Below are positions 24,698 through 36,402 of a stretch of DNA of 64,000 nucleotides, piece after piece (position 1 is the stretch's first letter; the number at the start of each line of letters is the position of its first letter). This DNA is from Udeniomyces pyricola (lineage: Eukaryota; Basidiomycota; Tremellomycetes; Cystofilobasidiales; Mrakiaceae). A program made the position numbers and the translations under genes. Where the stretch lies: contig BCIK01000004.1 of the NCBI GenBank assembly GCA_039545295.1, positions 993,389 through 1,057,388 of the forward strand. Direction: 5' to 3'. The notes below the pieces were generated by a model. The model searched no databases and was not told the DNA's origin. It saw only the letters and a program-made list of their open reading frames with translations.

Positions 24698-26603
24698 ATG
24701 CGTCTACCATGGTCTCTTTCTCGTAATGACGTCCCAAACCGATCGTCATCCAGTACGTCCATGAACCAGGCGAGCCCAGGTATGTAGCTTTCTTGGATGC
24801 CCGGTGCGCTCCCCAAGATACAGGTTACCATCGTCACATGCACGATGATTCTACGGCAGTGGCAGACTCCGATAATATATACTCATACTGATCAGCTTTG
24901 ATTTGCTCCACTGCTTTTTTTTTCCTTCTATTCTACAGTCCTGTCAGACTATTCGACCTCGCCTACGTCGTCTCCGAAGCCAGTCTCTGCGCTTGGCCTT
25001 TCGGGGCTCGAAAACTCGATTGAAGCTCTGCATAATCATGATGGGGATCCATTCTATTTGGACGCAGGTTCGTGCCGCAGCGTCAAAGCCATAGCAATGC
25101 CATGACTCGATTCTTTTTCATGATCATTACACTTGCTCTTTCAGATCTACTTGGTGTGTCAATGTCGATGCTTGAGGTGTAGCTAACTCTATGTGCTTCT
25201 CACTTCTGTGGGGTCGTTTCATTTGCATGTCATGCCTTGTCTTTATGACTAGAAAAAAAGCATTTACCCCCGCTCGCTCGACCGATGGACGGGCAGTCTT
25301 TACCCACTTTCAACAATCCTTCTCACAACAGCATTAGCCTTTCCGCTCGCCAACTTCTCAATGAGTCCACATCCGGAACGCCTTTGTCAGCTCGTCCATC
25401 TACCTCCTCTGCGACATTTGTGGCCCATCATCTCTCTCAACCTCGACGGATTCCCCCGACCTTCCCTTCTTCTTCTTCCATACATACCTTCACTCCCCCT
25501 TCTTCTACCCAACACGACCTCCTCCAACTTTCGCCCAGCCATGAAGCTACTAGTCCTTCCGCCAGTAGATCTGGCACAATCCTCCATCGTCGTGCAGCAT
25601 CATCAACGATTTCATCATCAGCCTTCTCGTCCACCTCCGCTATGTCCAACAATCATACAGACTCTACCAGCCCACGGATTCGTCTAGGACCATTCCCTGT
25701 TCATGATAGTCATCGTCATCACACCCGTCAGAGTTCTGCCCACCCATCTCATTCCCGCAATGCATCCATTTCACCAACACTCAGTCTTCCAACCCACGAA
25801 CCGTCATCGTTGACCGATGTCTCACACCCTCGTGCGGCTAAAGACGACACAGACCGACACAGATCTACTCACCATCTACACGATTTCAATCACCCTACTC
25901 CATCCCCTTCTTATGCCCTCCCCATCAACCCATACTTCATCAAACACGAAAGCTCCCACGACCTGGACGCTCGTAGCAGTAGCTCTGACGACGACCACGC
26001 CGCTAACAGACGGCTTCGAAACCCGTTTCTCACTCAGGCAGTTAACACAGCGACGCGTGCTCGATTGTTGGGTTGGTTAATCGGAGGTCTCATCATCGCG
26101 GTCCTTCTCGGCATCGCCCTTTGGTCGTCCCAATGGCGTAGGTTCTTCCCCAGGCCAACCAGCCGATTCAGTAGTAGCACTAGTCATATCGGAGCGATGA
26201 TGCGTCCTTGCGAAAACCAACTCCACGAGGGCTCCTGCGGAAATGGCTTGATACCATCAGGGTCCTCATCCATCCCTACGCCTGTATCGTCATCGATGGC
26301 TTCCTTCGACATCGCATCGGAATTGGCAGCACATCCGTTGCCTCCAAAAGGATCACTACCGCAAGAAAAAGTCGCCCATCAACACGACAGACACGACCAT
26401 GGGGTTTCAAAACTAGGCGAGCTAATCTCTATCGTACGTGCCTCATGAATTCCCTTGTATGGTTTAACCTGTCTGATACGTATGGTGTACATGTGATACG
26501 GCTCCCGTCCTGACGAATGTTGGGTTCGGTTTGCAAATCTCGTTTTGCTTCGGCTTTGCAGAATGACTATATGTTTGAGGACGTTGAGGACGACGATGAC
26601 TGA
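24698..26603 (+). CDS. Single-pass membrane protein with a long disordered N-terminus, function unknown
   Basis: I do not recognise a family. Five exons join in phase: 24698-24779 (MRLPWSLSRNDVPN), 24939-25067 (GLENSIEALHNHDGDPFYLD), a 9-nt microexon 25145-25153, 25253-26433 and 26562-26603. The long fourth exon encodes a Ser/Thr/His-rich region, then the hydrophobic stretch LLGWLIGGLIIAVLLGIALW flanked by Arg, which is a clear transmembrane helix at about residue 310-330. A Ser-rich, His-containing tail follows and ends in an acidic run FEDVEDDDD. There is no signal peptide, so a type II or tail-proximal anchor is plausible. A shorter model starting at the Met at 25285 would lose the first three exons, but phase and coding character support them. 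Confidence 0.68.
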
Positions 26604-27285
26604 ACATCATCCCGTCATAAAACAAACACACTCTTACATACACATCCACTCACCCACTCTCACACAAATCCATATGATATATATATATATATATCATTTC
26701 CTTTCTATGGCACGTATTCGTGGATTTTTGATGACCGCAACTATCCGTCGTATATAGCTAGTAGGTATTCTAGCATCGATCATATCGACAATATCATCTT
26801 GCTTACCATTGAGTGGCTCCTTTCTTTGATCTTTTCATGCTTTGTCTTTGTTTGTATGCTTCCGATCTTACATTACACCATTTGTACCGAAGCCCAACCT
26901 GATCTGTTCTCCTATATATATACCCTGATCTCTTCATGCTCGTCATCCCGTCTCCCTTTATTCTTGCTTCTCAATCGATTTCTCTGATTGCATTGACTAT
27001 GACCATCTCCGCTGTAATCACAGTCACTCATCTTGGTCCTGTATAACATCAGCTGAGAATGTTTTTTTTTTTTTCCAATCGTATCTCACTCGGGTGAACA
27101 GCCCCAGATGTCTCCTTGCGACGGAAACGTCTACTCATCGACACGACGTGGTAGTGATCCCTTTCACCTAATCATCAGCGGTGAACGCCCACGAGCTGGG
27201 CTCAGCTGGACCGATGGAGAGGAAGCAAACAAACGAACAACCACAACAACAAGAAACACTCTTTTCGCATTTCATCTTCATATAC
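26604..27285. other. Convergent intergenic region
   Basis: The plus-strand membrane-protein gene and the minus-strand zinc-finger gene both end here, so it should contain two 3' UTRs. There is an (AT) run at about 26677-26692 and a T run near 27062-27074. No coding potential beyond chance ORFs was seen. Confidence 0.5.
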
Positions 27286-28910
27286 CTAAAACTTTTTGGA
27301 CAAGTTGGTATTTCTTCCGGCACCACTCGGTGCGCCTCGGCGCTTTTTGAACAGGGCTGGAGGAGGAACAGCAGGTGCCACTGATGGGGGTGATTCGACA
27401 GCAATCCCCGAAGGTTTGATATCGTCATTCTCTTCCTTGTCCAGCAGAGACGATGGTTTGTCGATCGCGGTTGAGGGTGTAGGAATAGGTACGACGAGAG
27501 TGGATGGGTTGGCTGACGATGATCCAGTCATGGCGGCTTGGTTGGGTGATGTTGATACATCAGGCTTTTGGTCCTCTCCAACCGACAAACCTTCTTCTTC
27601 CTGCCTCGGTTCCTGTTTTCGACTTCCGTCGAGACCCTTGGTATCCGGATCGACGAGACGCGAACCCCACTTGATAGGTTCCCAGACCAACGCCTCCCTC
27701 GCTTTCCTCGCTTCCTCCTCGACCTCTTCCTGCTTCCTTCTCTTAGCCATCGTTCCTAGGTTCTCCTCTTTTCGCTTCACTTTGATTTCGCCCAACCCAT
27801 CGTTGTCCGCTTCATCGAGGTACCGAATAGGACGTTTCCCTTTTGGTTGGAACTGAAACGAGGCCGCACTCTCCGCTTCCTCCTCTTCTTCTCTCTTCTT
27901 AGCCCTCGCCAACCAAGTCGACGTCGTTCCGACGGTCGGACCATCGAGGGTAGATTCCGTCGTGGACGGAGGAGCCACCACTGGGACGACTTCCCATTCG
28001 CCCGCTCGAGCTTCCGCTTTCCGAAGCGCAATATCCGCCGCGATCCGAGCGGCTTCTTCTTTGGCTTTCGCATCGGGATCGATAATGCCCAAGTCGGAGG
28101 CGGTGGTGTAACCGGCGAACTTGTCGATGGGTTTCGTCGGACCGGTCGGGGTGTCGTTAGAGGAGTCGACGGCGTTGGAGGAGGAAGAAGAGGTCGACGC
28201 GGTGGATGAGGGATCGGCCGCAGCGAGGTCTCGAGCATGGGCAGCTGCAGCAGCCTGTTGACCGATTACAGGTGAAAAAAAAAAAAGAAAACATGATAAA
28301 GTAGATGAGAGCCATACGCAGGAATGAGTGGGAAACAATAAGAAGAAGAGGAAAAAAATGAGACGAGTCAGATCTGCCTTTTGTTCCAAAGATGAAACCT
28401 GAGTCAAGCCGTTGTTCTGTACTATTCTCATATCAGTGGAGATACACGCTAATTTTGTGTTTGTTTGTTTGTGTGTTCGTTCTTATGTGTGTGCTTGTGT
28501 ATGAGTGAGTTTGTTTCTGTGATATCTACTTGATTTTATGTTATGTACCTTTTCAATCTTGGCCATCTCCATGGCTTCCTCCTCTTTGTCCTTCTTTTGC
28601 TTCTCGCCGGTCTTGTAGATGTCGCGGAGCGCTCTTTCCTTGTTACCGATATGACGCATGCCTGTCTCGTGCTGCATCCTAGACTGTAGATCGATACGGC
28701 CGAGAGAGCCCAGAGGGAGAGAGACAAAGGGATTCAGGTAGCATGAAGCGTGAGTGGAGTGTTGTAAGCTGTGGAGTGAGCAGCGGGAGCTCGGGAAGAG
28801 ACAGAGAGGGAGAAGGGGAGGTGGATAAAACATACAGGGGCATCATCGTTGATCCAGATATCGCAGTACTTGCACTGCCACTTCTTTGTTGATTTCCAGA
28901 ACTCGGTCAT
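27286..28910 (-). CDS. U1-type (matrin) zinc-finger protein, WBP4/FBP21-like splicing factor
   Basis: Exon 1 (28910-28836) starts MTEFWKSTKKWQCKYC and, with exon 2 (28683-28549), forms a C2H2 U1-type finger: CKYC then HETGMRH. This N-terminal arrangement is that of WBP4/FBP21 proteins, which join pre-spliceosomes. An 18-nt microexon (28416-28399) encoding NNGLTQ follows, then a long exon (28254-27286) that is charged and coiled-coil-like, with DKFAGYTTASDLGI, ALVWEPIKWGSRL and basic stretches near PKGKRPIRYLDE. It ends in a Pro-rich region and a basic tail, NTNLSKKF-stop. I saw no WW domain, which human WBP4 has, so this could be a shorter fungal relative. A nuclear RNA-processing role is inferred from the finger. 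Confidence 0.8.
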
Positions 28911-29071
28911 GATGGCAGATCAGGGGATGGTCGAGGTGGATGTCGGGAAGGAAGCGAGCGGCCTAGGCCGTGTGGCCAAAAGCCATGAAGCCATCGAGTA
29001 ATCGTTTGGATCGTTACGTATATATACATACGACTCCAAACCCCCATCATCCTCACCAGACCACCCCGTTC
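28911..29071. promoter_or_regulatory. 161-bp divergent promoter between the zinc-finger gene and PSMD9
   Basis: The two start codons at 28910 (minus) and 29072 (plus) are only 161 bp apart, so both promoters must overlap. A TATATATACATAC stretch lies at about 29018-29030, roughly 45-55 bp upstream of the PSMD9 start. No other element is recognised. Confidence 0.55.
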
Positions 29072-30378
29072 ATGGGAAAGACTCTGCCGTCCATGTCGAC
29101 CCAATCCCAAGCCGCCCAAGAAGTTCAGAGGCTCTCTGGTTTGAGAGAGAACATCGAGGCTGAAATGGTGTGAAGCGACGTCCCAGTCTCTCTGTCTTCT
29201 TCTCGCCCACGCTCGTCCTTCTCGACACTATCTCACCCTTTTTTGGTCTCATCCGTCTTGTTCATCTTACCCACAGGAAGGTCACCGAGGACGTCTCGAG
29301 GCTGTCAGTAGCCCTGACGACTTGACGTTGCTGCCCTCTCTCTGACCTCGACCGTGTCTCATCACTGAAAGCAACGTGTTCTTTGACTGCTGCGCCCTCT
29401 CTTCCAACCCTTCTCTGCTCTACCCATTCTGGTCCTTTGTTCCGCTTTGAACATGTGGATCGTCGTCCCTAGGAACACTCTACCATGAACTCGTCCCTCG
29501 TCACGCTCGATGGCTTCCCGCGGGATGACATTGACGTCCTCGCCGTCCGACACGCTCGGATTCGACTGATTGAGCTCCGCAATGACCGTACGTACCATCG
29601 TGGGAGTCCCCACATCTACTCGCTTTCTATCCCTTTGACGCTTCAAGAGTTAACTCCCGTACCGATCCCTTGGTCTAACTTCAACTCGTTCAGTCAAGCA
29701 TATCAATTCCCAGATCGAAGCTGCCCTTCATCAAGCTCTCCCTCCTTCGGCCCATGCCGCCGCTGCTTCCACTTCATCCATCACTTATCCTAGCTCGTCG
29801 ACAAACTCGAGCTTTGCCCTCATCAAGAGCGTCGACCCGAAAGGACCTGCTGTGTGTTACTTTTTTTTTCCTTTCGCCCAACAGTGGGGCTTGTCGATGG
29901 AACAATATATGACACGAAAACTGATCTCGCTCCCCCCCCCCCCCCCCCCCCCACTCTCCCCCACATGAATCGTTCTATATACTTCTAGGGTACAGCTGGT
30001 CTCATCGCTCAAGATGAGATCCTCCTCTTTGGCAACCTCGACTCTACCAACCATCAAAACCTACAAGCGCTCGCCGCTTTGGTCGCCAAGAGCGAGGGTG
30101 TCAGTCGTCGCGTCCCCCTCTTCCGTCGCCCATATCTGCACTGCATATTATCATCATCATCATCATCACCACTCTTTTCCTTCCACACATTCTCCAAACT
30201 TCCGGACTCCTCTGATACCCCTTGTCGTCTTCCTTTTTCTCTTTGATGTTTTTTCTTTTCTTTTCTTCTGGTTGTTTGAATCATAGTCGTCGATATCGGT
30301 CCATGTCCGTCGGGAGCAACGTGTCGTCCAGCTGGATTTGGTCCCCAGGAGTGGATGGGGAGGCAGAGGTACCCTTGG
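29072..30378 (+). CDS. NAS2: 26S proteasome assembly chaperone PSMD9/Nas2 (3' end lost in the assembly gap)
   Basis: Chaperone that holds the Rpt4-Rpt5 ATPase module during assembly of the proteasome base. Exons join as MGKTLPSM..RENIEAEM, then EHSTMNSSLVTLDGFPRDD and DVLAVRHARIRLIELRND (the conserved N-terminal helix region), LKHINSQIEAALHQAL, then the PDZ domain: FALIKSVDPKGPA, GTAGLIAQDEILLFGN, LQALAALVAKSEG, SSISVHVRREQRVVQLDLVP and GWGGRGTLG. Family members end soon after with a short LGC..IP tail. A GTCCGT donor follows GTLG at 30379, and the last exon must lie in or just beyond the N gap at 30522. One intron needs a GTCAGT donor after SEG. An alternative start is the Met at about 29093. 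The 19-C run at 29934-29952 is intronic. Confidence 0.85.
29934..29952. repeat. Poly(C) run inside a PSMD9 intron
   Basis: About 19 consecutive C bases lie in the intron before the PDZ exon that begins GTAGLIAQ. The true length is uncertain, since similar G/C runs elsewhere in the window carry N bases. Confidence 0.85.
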
Positions 30379-30521
30379 GTCCGTCCTTTTTTTCATCTTT
30401 AATCCTCATTCTGATCGTTTTTCACGATCAGTCGGTCGGTCGGTTATCTTGGTTCCAACTTTGGCCTCCATTTGGTTTTCTGGGGAGCGATAGAGGCTCG
30501 GATCGGAGACGTGACTGTCAC

Positions 30522-30856
30522 NNNNNNNNNNNNNNNNNNNNNNNNNNNNNNNNNNNNNNNNNNNNNNNNNNNNNNNNNNNNNNNNNNNNNNNNNNNNNNN
30601 NNNNNNNNNNNNNNNNNNNNNNNNNNNNNNNNNNNNNNNNNNNNNNNNNNNNNNNNNNNNNNNNNNNNNNNNNNNNNNNNNNNNNNNNNNNNNNNNNNNN
30701 NNNNNNNNNNNNNNNNNNNNNNNNNNNNNNNNNNNNNNNNNNNNNNNNNNNNNNNNNNNNNNNNNNNNNNNNNNNNNNNNNNNNNNNNNNNNNNNNNNNN
30801 NNNNNNNNNNNNNNNNNNNNNNNNNNNNNNNNNNNNNNNNNNNNNNNNNNNNNNNN
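30522..30856. other. Assembly gap of 335 N
   Basis: All bases are N. The gap falls in the 3' part of the PSMD9 gene and probably hides its last exon. The sequence immediately right of it is C-rich and pyrimidine-rich, which may explain the break. Confidence 0.99.
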
Positions 30857-32011
30857 CCCCCTCCCCCCTTTTTCGAACTTGACCTCGACGTTGTTCTCAA
30901 ACCTCGACCTCATCCAATCTCACTCGACCTCCTTCACTCCTCAATACTACGTTTCAATCCTCCTCTTCGATCTCCCTTTGCACAGAATGCACATCGTACC
31001 TCTAAAATAATAAGCAGCATGGTTGTCTCGATCTATCACATGATGTATCATACTACACACACGTACGAACCTAGATACTACATATTCATGCTCAGCTCTC
31101 CTTCCGTCGTTCAATACGTATACATGTACGTCCTCAAATGGCCGTCTACCGCGATATACATACATCGAGGCATGGCAAGAAATGGTAGCTAGGCAAGCAC
31201 CACGGCTTTTCGACTCTCTTCCAGCCAGCTTGTCCAACGCTGGATGAGGCTTGATCAATGCTTTGTTGACTCATGAGGCTTACAGTCTGACGCTTGTTCA
31301 GCCTCTATTATTGAGGGCTCTTAAACCTTGCAGGTGCCTGGCTGCCCATTTCTTGCCATGCTATATATATATATATATATGTATTTAGCCATCTACTCAG
31401 CGAACGGCCCCACAGCGGATCGAATCAAGTGGAGTCTATATATCCATAGTCAAACGTCCCAAGAATAGGTGACTGACTATGGGTGTGTGCGTGTTTGAAC
31501 AACTATAGAACCGGGGTAGTACGAGGCAAAGCGAGAGCCGAGGACCGGGAGAAACAGAAGAGACAATATGGGAGTACACACGAAGGAAACTTGGATAGTA
31601 GCGGGGTTTTGGATACACACACACACACACGCACAGGAAATGCAACGCAACCAAGAAAAAAAAAAGACGGGAACAGAAAGAAGGAGGATCGAAGAGAGGG
31701 GGCAGGCAGAGGGTAGGCAGAGGGTAGGTGAAACGTGGAAGAGATGGAATACGACTAAGAGGCATTTTGCAGGACGTAGATGAGTAGTAGGTTAGGAAAT
31801 CGTGAGTACGATGGAGAGATGGATGGATGGATGGATGGATGGATGGGTGAGTATTGACACAGAAGAAGAAGCAAACAGGGGAAGGAGGGGGGGACATTTC
31901 ATCCAAGAAGAGTGAAGAAAGAAAAGACACATCTCAACAAAAGTCGAGTTATACGAAGCACGAAAGAGACAGGAAAAGAAAGAAAAAGAAAGACAAAAAA
32001 CTCCTTTCCAA
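30857..32011. other. Convergent intergenic region right of the gap
   Basis: This is 3' flank for PSMD9 and for the RING-H2 gene. It contains a (TA) run at about 31362-31380, a (CA) run at about 31616-31632 and a GGAT tetranucleotide repeat at about 31819-31845. The ORFs are low complexity and I do not support a gene here. Confidence 0.5.
31819..31845. repeat. GGAT tetranucleotide microsatellite
   Basis: Six to seven uninterrupted GGAT units lie in the 3' flank of the RING-H2 gene. Confidence 0.9.
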
Positions 32012-35000
32012 TCAATTTGACCCTCCCATTCCACCTCCTCCTCCACTCGGTCCCAACCCAACGCCTGCAACCTCCGCTTGAGCCCTCTCAACCCTCTCTT
32101 CCGCTTGAACCTGAGCCGCCATCGACGGAACCACCCCCGCCGTCGCCTCGGATCTCTCATCGACCTCGGAGGAGGGACCTTTCTTGATGACCCCCGTCGC
32201 TCGACAGGCAGGGCAGGCGTTCCGACCTTTAGTGATCCAGGTATCGATGCATTCGGAGTGGAAGACGTGTTCTGTACCAAAAAAAAAAAAACGGAAACAG
32301 ACAAGGAAACATATGTACGTTCCAGGAATCGGAACAAAGTGAGAAGAAAAGAGGAGAGAAAAAAAATCAAGGGTCAAGGTCAGGATTTCTCGACGCCCCT
32401 AAAATCCGAGTAGATCGCAAAACGTGTCTTTGCGAAAGATTTTTATTTATTTTTTTCGAAACGTACTGCAGGTTAGAATTCGACAGTCTTCATCCTGTTC
32501 GTAGTCTCCCAAGCAGACGCAACATCGGTCCTACGAAGGTGAGGAGAATAAAAGACAGCAACGACAGAAACCCAAAATCCCCCCCAAACAACCGACGATC
32601 AGCAATCGTTCCGTACAAAGAGACCCAAACAGAAGCGTCTGAGACGATCTCCAATAATAGAGAGAAAAAAGAACATCGAAAGATATGGAAACCTCGAAAT
32701 GGTAACGATGCGGAAACGTACAGCTGTGTTCGCCAGGACTTTGCCTTGCTCGAGCGCGGCAGGAACGTCCTGACCCTTGATGATCTCGAGCCCAGAGTTG
32801 GCAATCTCCGCCTCCGTCGCCGTCGGAGGTTTGACTTGACCGAGAAGACCGGCCAGTGCCCTATCCAAACCCCAAAAGAACGAGATATATAAAAAAAAGG
32901 AAGCAAACGGAGCGAAGGATGATCCCAAAGTGGGACAAAGCAACATCAGTCTCCGTGCTTTCGACTCCTCTAAGCAAACCCCCCTTCAAATACGTTTGGA
33001 AACAGCAGAAAGGTAGCGAGCGACCACGGCCGAGAGTGCAAATGATGAACAGACATACCACAACGCCTCATGGTCGTCTGCCCCATCCGCGTTACCAAGG
33101 AACAGGTTTGGTGCGAGCAACAACGGGTGATCAGCCGAGTAGAGACCTCCAATGACCCACAGGACATAGTTAGTAGTTTCCCGACCGGGTGTCGGAGGTG
33201 ATAGGCTCGGGCGTGCGGGTGTTGGAGCCGCGTTGGAAGAGGTGGTGTTCGAAGCAGAAGGACGAGCTGGGGAAGTAGGGCGGACAGGGAGCGAGGTATT
33301 TGCGGCGTCGATGGTGGAAGAGAAGGGGGAGGAGCGCGAATCGGAAGGAGACGTGCGAGACGAGGAAGAAGTAGCGGCAGGAATGGAAGAGGAAGAGAGT
33401 GATCTCGAAGTTGAACCTCGGATGACGGCGAGCGCTCGACGAACCGACGACGCAAATGCCGCCCCCGGTGCGCCTCCAGTCGTTAAGCGGGATGTAGTAG
33501 CCGATGTTGCTGCTGCAGTAGAGAGGGGAGGTCGAGATCCAACCGAAGCAGATCCCATGGAGGAGTCACCATCTCCGTCAAGACCAGACGTCGTCGGTCT
33601 TGGAGCACTGTGAGCTCGATGGTCAATTTCGCTCGTTGATGCACGTCGAAGGAATGAGCGTCCCCTCGATGTACGTGAAGCTCCGGTGGTGGAAGTCGCT
33701 GTGGCAGCAGTCGAGGCCGTAGACGAGGCCGCAGTAACGGGAGTAGTCGCTTCATCGGCCTCAGCTAAGTTGAAGGCTCGGGTGGCCTCCTGGCGAGAGA
33801 TGGATCGGACACCAACAATGACCATAGGCGTGACGGAGATGGTCGTGGTTGTGATTGGTGGCGAGGTGGAAGCAGCTGGGGAAGCCGATGTGGGGGGAGA
33901 TGTCGAAGTAGTTGATGATGACGAAGCAGTTGGTGGGAAGTTGGATGGGCTGGAAGCCAGGGAGGTGTACGGAGTTGACGAGGACCGTTCGGCATCGGTT
34001 GATGTGGAGGGAGAGGAGGAGACGGGGATGTTTGATTCAGCGGTTGGTGGGTCCTGTGGGCGAGCAGCAATCGTACCGAGGACGTCTCGAGGAGCGAACC
34101 GATAGACTCGCGACCAGTTGAGTTGTCGTTCTGCAGGTGCGCTTTCCTCCTCTTCCTCCTCATCATCGCCGTCAACGGCTTGCCCGGTTGAGGTAAGATT
34201 TGGTCCGGTTGATGTGGAAGTCACAGGGGCTGTAGCGCCTGCCACCGAAGCGCTCTGTTCTGGAATGCTCGTAGACGAGCTGTCTGTGGCAGCTGGTTCG
34301 GCACTTGTGGTCGATGCGGGATTGCCGCCGGGCGATAGCTCAACAGGGGCAGGCAGACCGTTGAACTCTCTGAGAGCGACAATGAGATCCGCTTGCAGAG
34401 CGTTCAGGAACGCTTCGAATGACCCAGCTGCAGGTGATGGACCCGCAGGCAGGCCGGGACTCGAAGCGGTGTCGGACGACGGATGAAGGCCGGGAATTGC
34501 AGTTGGGAGAGAGGGAGACTCCTGGGAAGGTGCTGAGTGTATGGAGGAAGAAGAAGATGGCTCGCTCGAACCGGAAGCAGCTGCTGCGGTCGAGGCGGAT
34601 GAATCGACGCTGGCACGAGGTGTAGCGCCGACCGCAGAAGAGGGTATGATGGGAGGCTGAGGTTGGGCGGGGGTGATGGGACCCTGGTTAGAACGAGCGC
34701 TGCCTGCTCCTTGACTGCCAAGCACACCCGCCATGTAGCTCCTCAACACGTCTTCAATCTCGCTTGCTGCACCACTTCCTTCCCCTGCGTCAGGTCGACC
34801 TTGTTCCTCCCTCTCACTCGAAGTCGTTTGGGCAGCAGACGATCCTCCGCCACCTCCGGGGAGTCGCGAGCGGATCGCACGTCTAAGTGTGTCAATGACC
34901 GTCTGACGAGGGTTGGTAGTGGACGCGTTGGTGGAGGCTGCCGAAGCGGTGGGAGGAGAAGGCCGGGGAGTGATAGGAGCAAGCAATGAGCTCGCCGTCG

Positions 35001-36402
35001 CCGCTGTCGCAGTCCTCAACAGACCAGAGAGTAGTCGAGCCTGCTCTTCAAGGGATGGGGTCCGACTTTCGTCGTCGTCATCATCTGAGGAACTACCAGA
35101 GGACGAGGACGAAGCTGATCGAGAGCTTGCTTCGGCTTCTTCTTGTCGTCTCCGCGCAGTCGACCGGCGAAAGAAGGACTGCCGGCGAGTTGGGTTGGAT
35201 GTTGAAGCATTCGCAGGGCCCGAATTGCTAGCCAAGGTTGAGTTTGCAAGGTTGCGAGTGGATGGAGTTGAAGGGCGAGTGGGACGTGGAGAAGGAGCAT
35301 GCGTTTGAACAAGCCCTTGGACCTGAGAGAGTGGTGACGCAAATGCAGGTTAGAAAACAGCAAGGGCATAGATCGCGCCACATCATGATGAATGGGCACG
35401 CACGATGAGCGAAGTTCCAGTAGGGATGGTCCTTGTCGTCGTGGGGGCTGCAGGCGGTGGAGGTGCGGTCGAGGCAGCTGATTCACGAACAGGAGTGGAC
35501 GAAGTACTGTGATGATTTGTAGCCGTTAACGGGATGGAGGCATCGTCCCTGGCTCCTCCTTCCTCGTGGGCTGCGCCGAGAGCCGCCATGAAGCCTTCCA
35601 TCAGCCTATCGGTAAGTTCCGGCCGGGGCCTGACGGTACCTGCGGATGACGATTCTGGCTCTTCCTCAGCTCCAGACGTCGCGGTAGCGGTGGACATAGG
35701 GACCGCTGATGAGGCAGTTGTCGCAGTGCTCGTCGATGATTCCGGGCGAAGGCCGATCTGGTTTGGCAACGCCTCTGCTCTCTCACTCTCGTCTGCCTGG
35801 GTTGCAGGCAGTATTCGCGCATTCTCCTCCTCCATCTCCCGCGCAATCTGTGAGATCATGTCCAAGGCTCGTTGGCGAGGAGAGAAGAGGGCATCTTCCT
35901 CTGGAGGTGGTGTTCGAGGGATTTCAGTAGGCGGAGTGGACAACACAGGCGGGGAGTCGAGGATGGGCTCTGCGAGAAAGCGGGCAACGGACGAAGCTGG
36001 GCATGTACCCAAAGCCGAGGGAGAGGTGGAGACTGATGGTGTTAAGGAGGATGTAAGTTGCGTGTCTGGTGGCGAATCCTGGCTGGTGCTAGTGCTGCTG
36101 CAAGGAAGGGATGTGCTGGCATGACTCGGACTGCCCCTTCCTTCTTCAGAGTGAACTTTGCGCCTCTTTCGATCCTTGTCTGCATTTCGATCTGATCTAG
36201 ATTTGGCTTGGTTGGGCAAGGTGCTGGTATCGAGACTAGGTGAGGATGATGTCGTGGAGGTCGTCGAAGATCGGGCTCGACGGCGGGAGGTCCGAGCAGT
36301 CGCATGGTTAGAGTCGACGTCCATCGGCGTAGGAGTGGTTGAATCGTTCTCATCGTCTTGAGAAGATTGTACGTGGTGAGGAAGGGAGTTCGATTGGCCC
36401 AT
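32012..36402 (-). CDS. Very large RING-H2 E3 ubiquitin ligase with a disordered N-terminus
   Basis: Five exons. Two long exons (about 36402-35404 and 35320-33063) encode roughly 1,080 residues of Ser/Thr/Pro/Ala-rich disorder with basic and acidic patches (KDRKRRKVHSEEG; DGDDEEEEEESAP). They end in a conserved-looking segment TNYVLWVIGGLYSADHPLLL and NLFLGNADGADDHEALW. A third exon encodes LAGLLGQVKPPTATEAEI and IIKGQDVPAALEQGKVL. The last two exons join to the RING: CCVCLGDY, CRILTCKHVFHSECIDTW and NACPACR, a complete RING-H2 set of Cys/His ligands, followed by a short Gly-rich tail. The start MGQSNSLPHH at 36402 is chosen over an in-frame Met 42 codons upstream because it gives an N-myristoylation-type terminus. 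Substrate and location are unknown. Confidence 0.85.

Noticed and set aside
31600..31850. CRISPR-like or satellite array
   Set aside because: The repeats are plain CA and GGAT microsatellites with no spacers.
33233..36124. Several long plus-strand ORFs antisense to the RING-H2 gene
   Set aside because: They mirror a long Ser/Thr/Ala-rich coding exon on the minus strand, whose reverse complement is naturally poor in stop codons.
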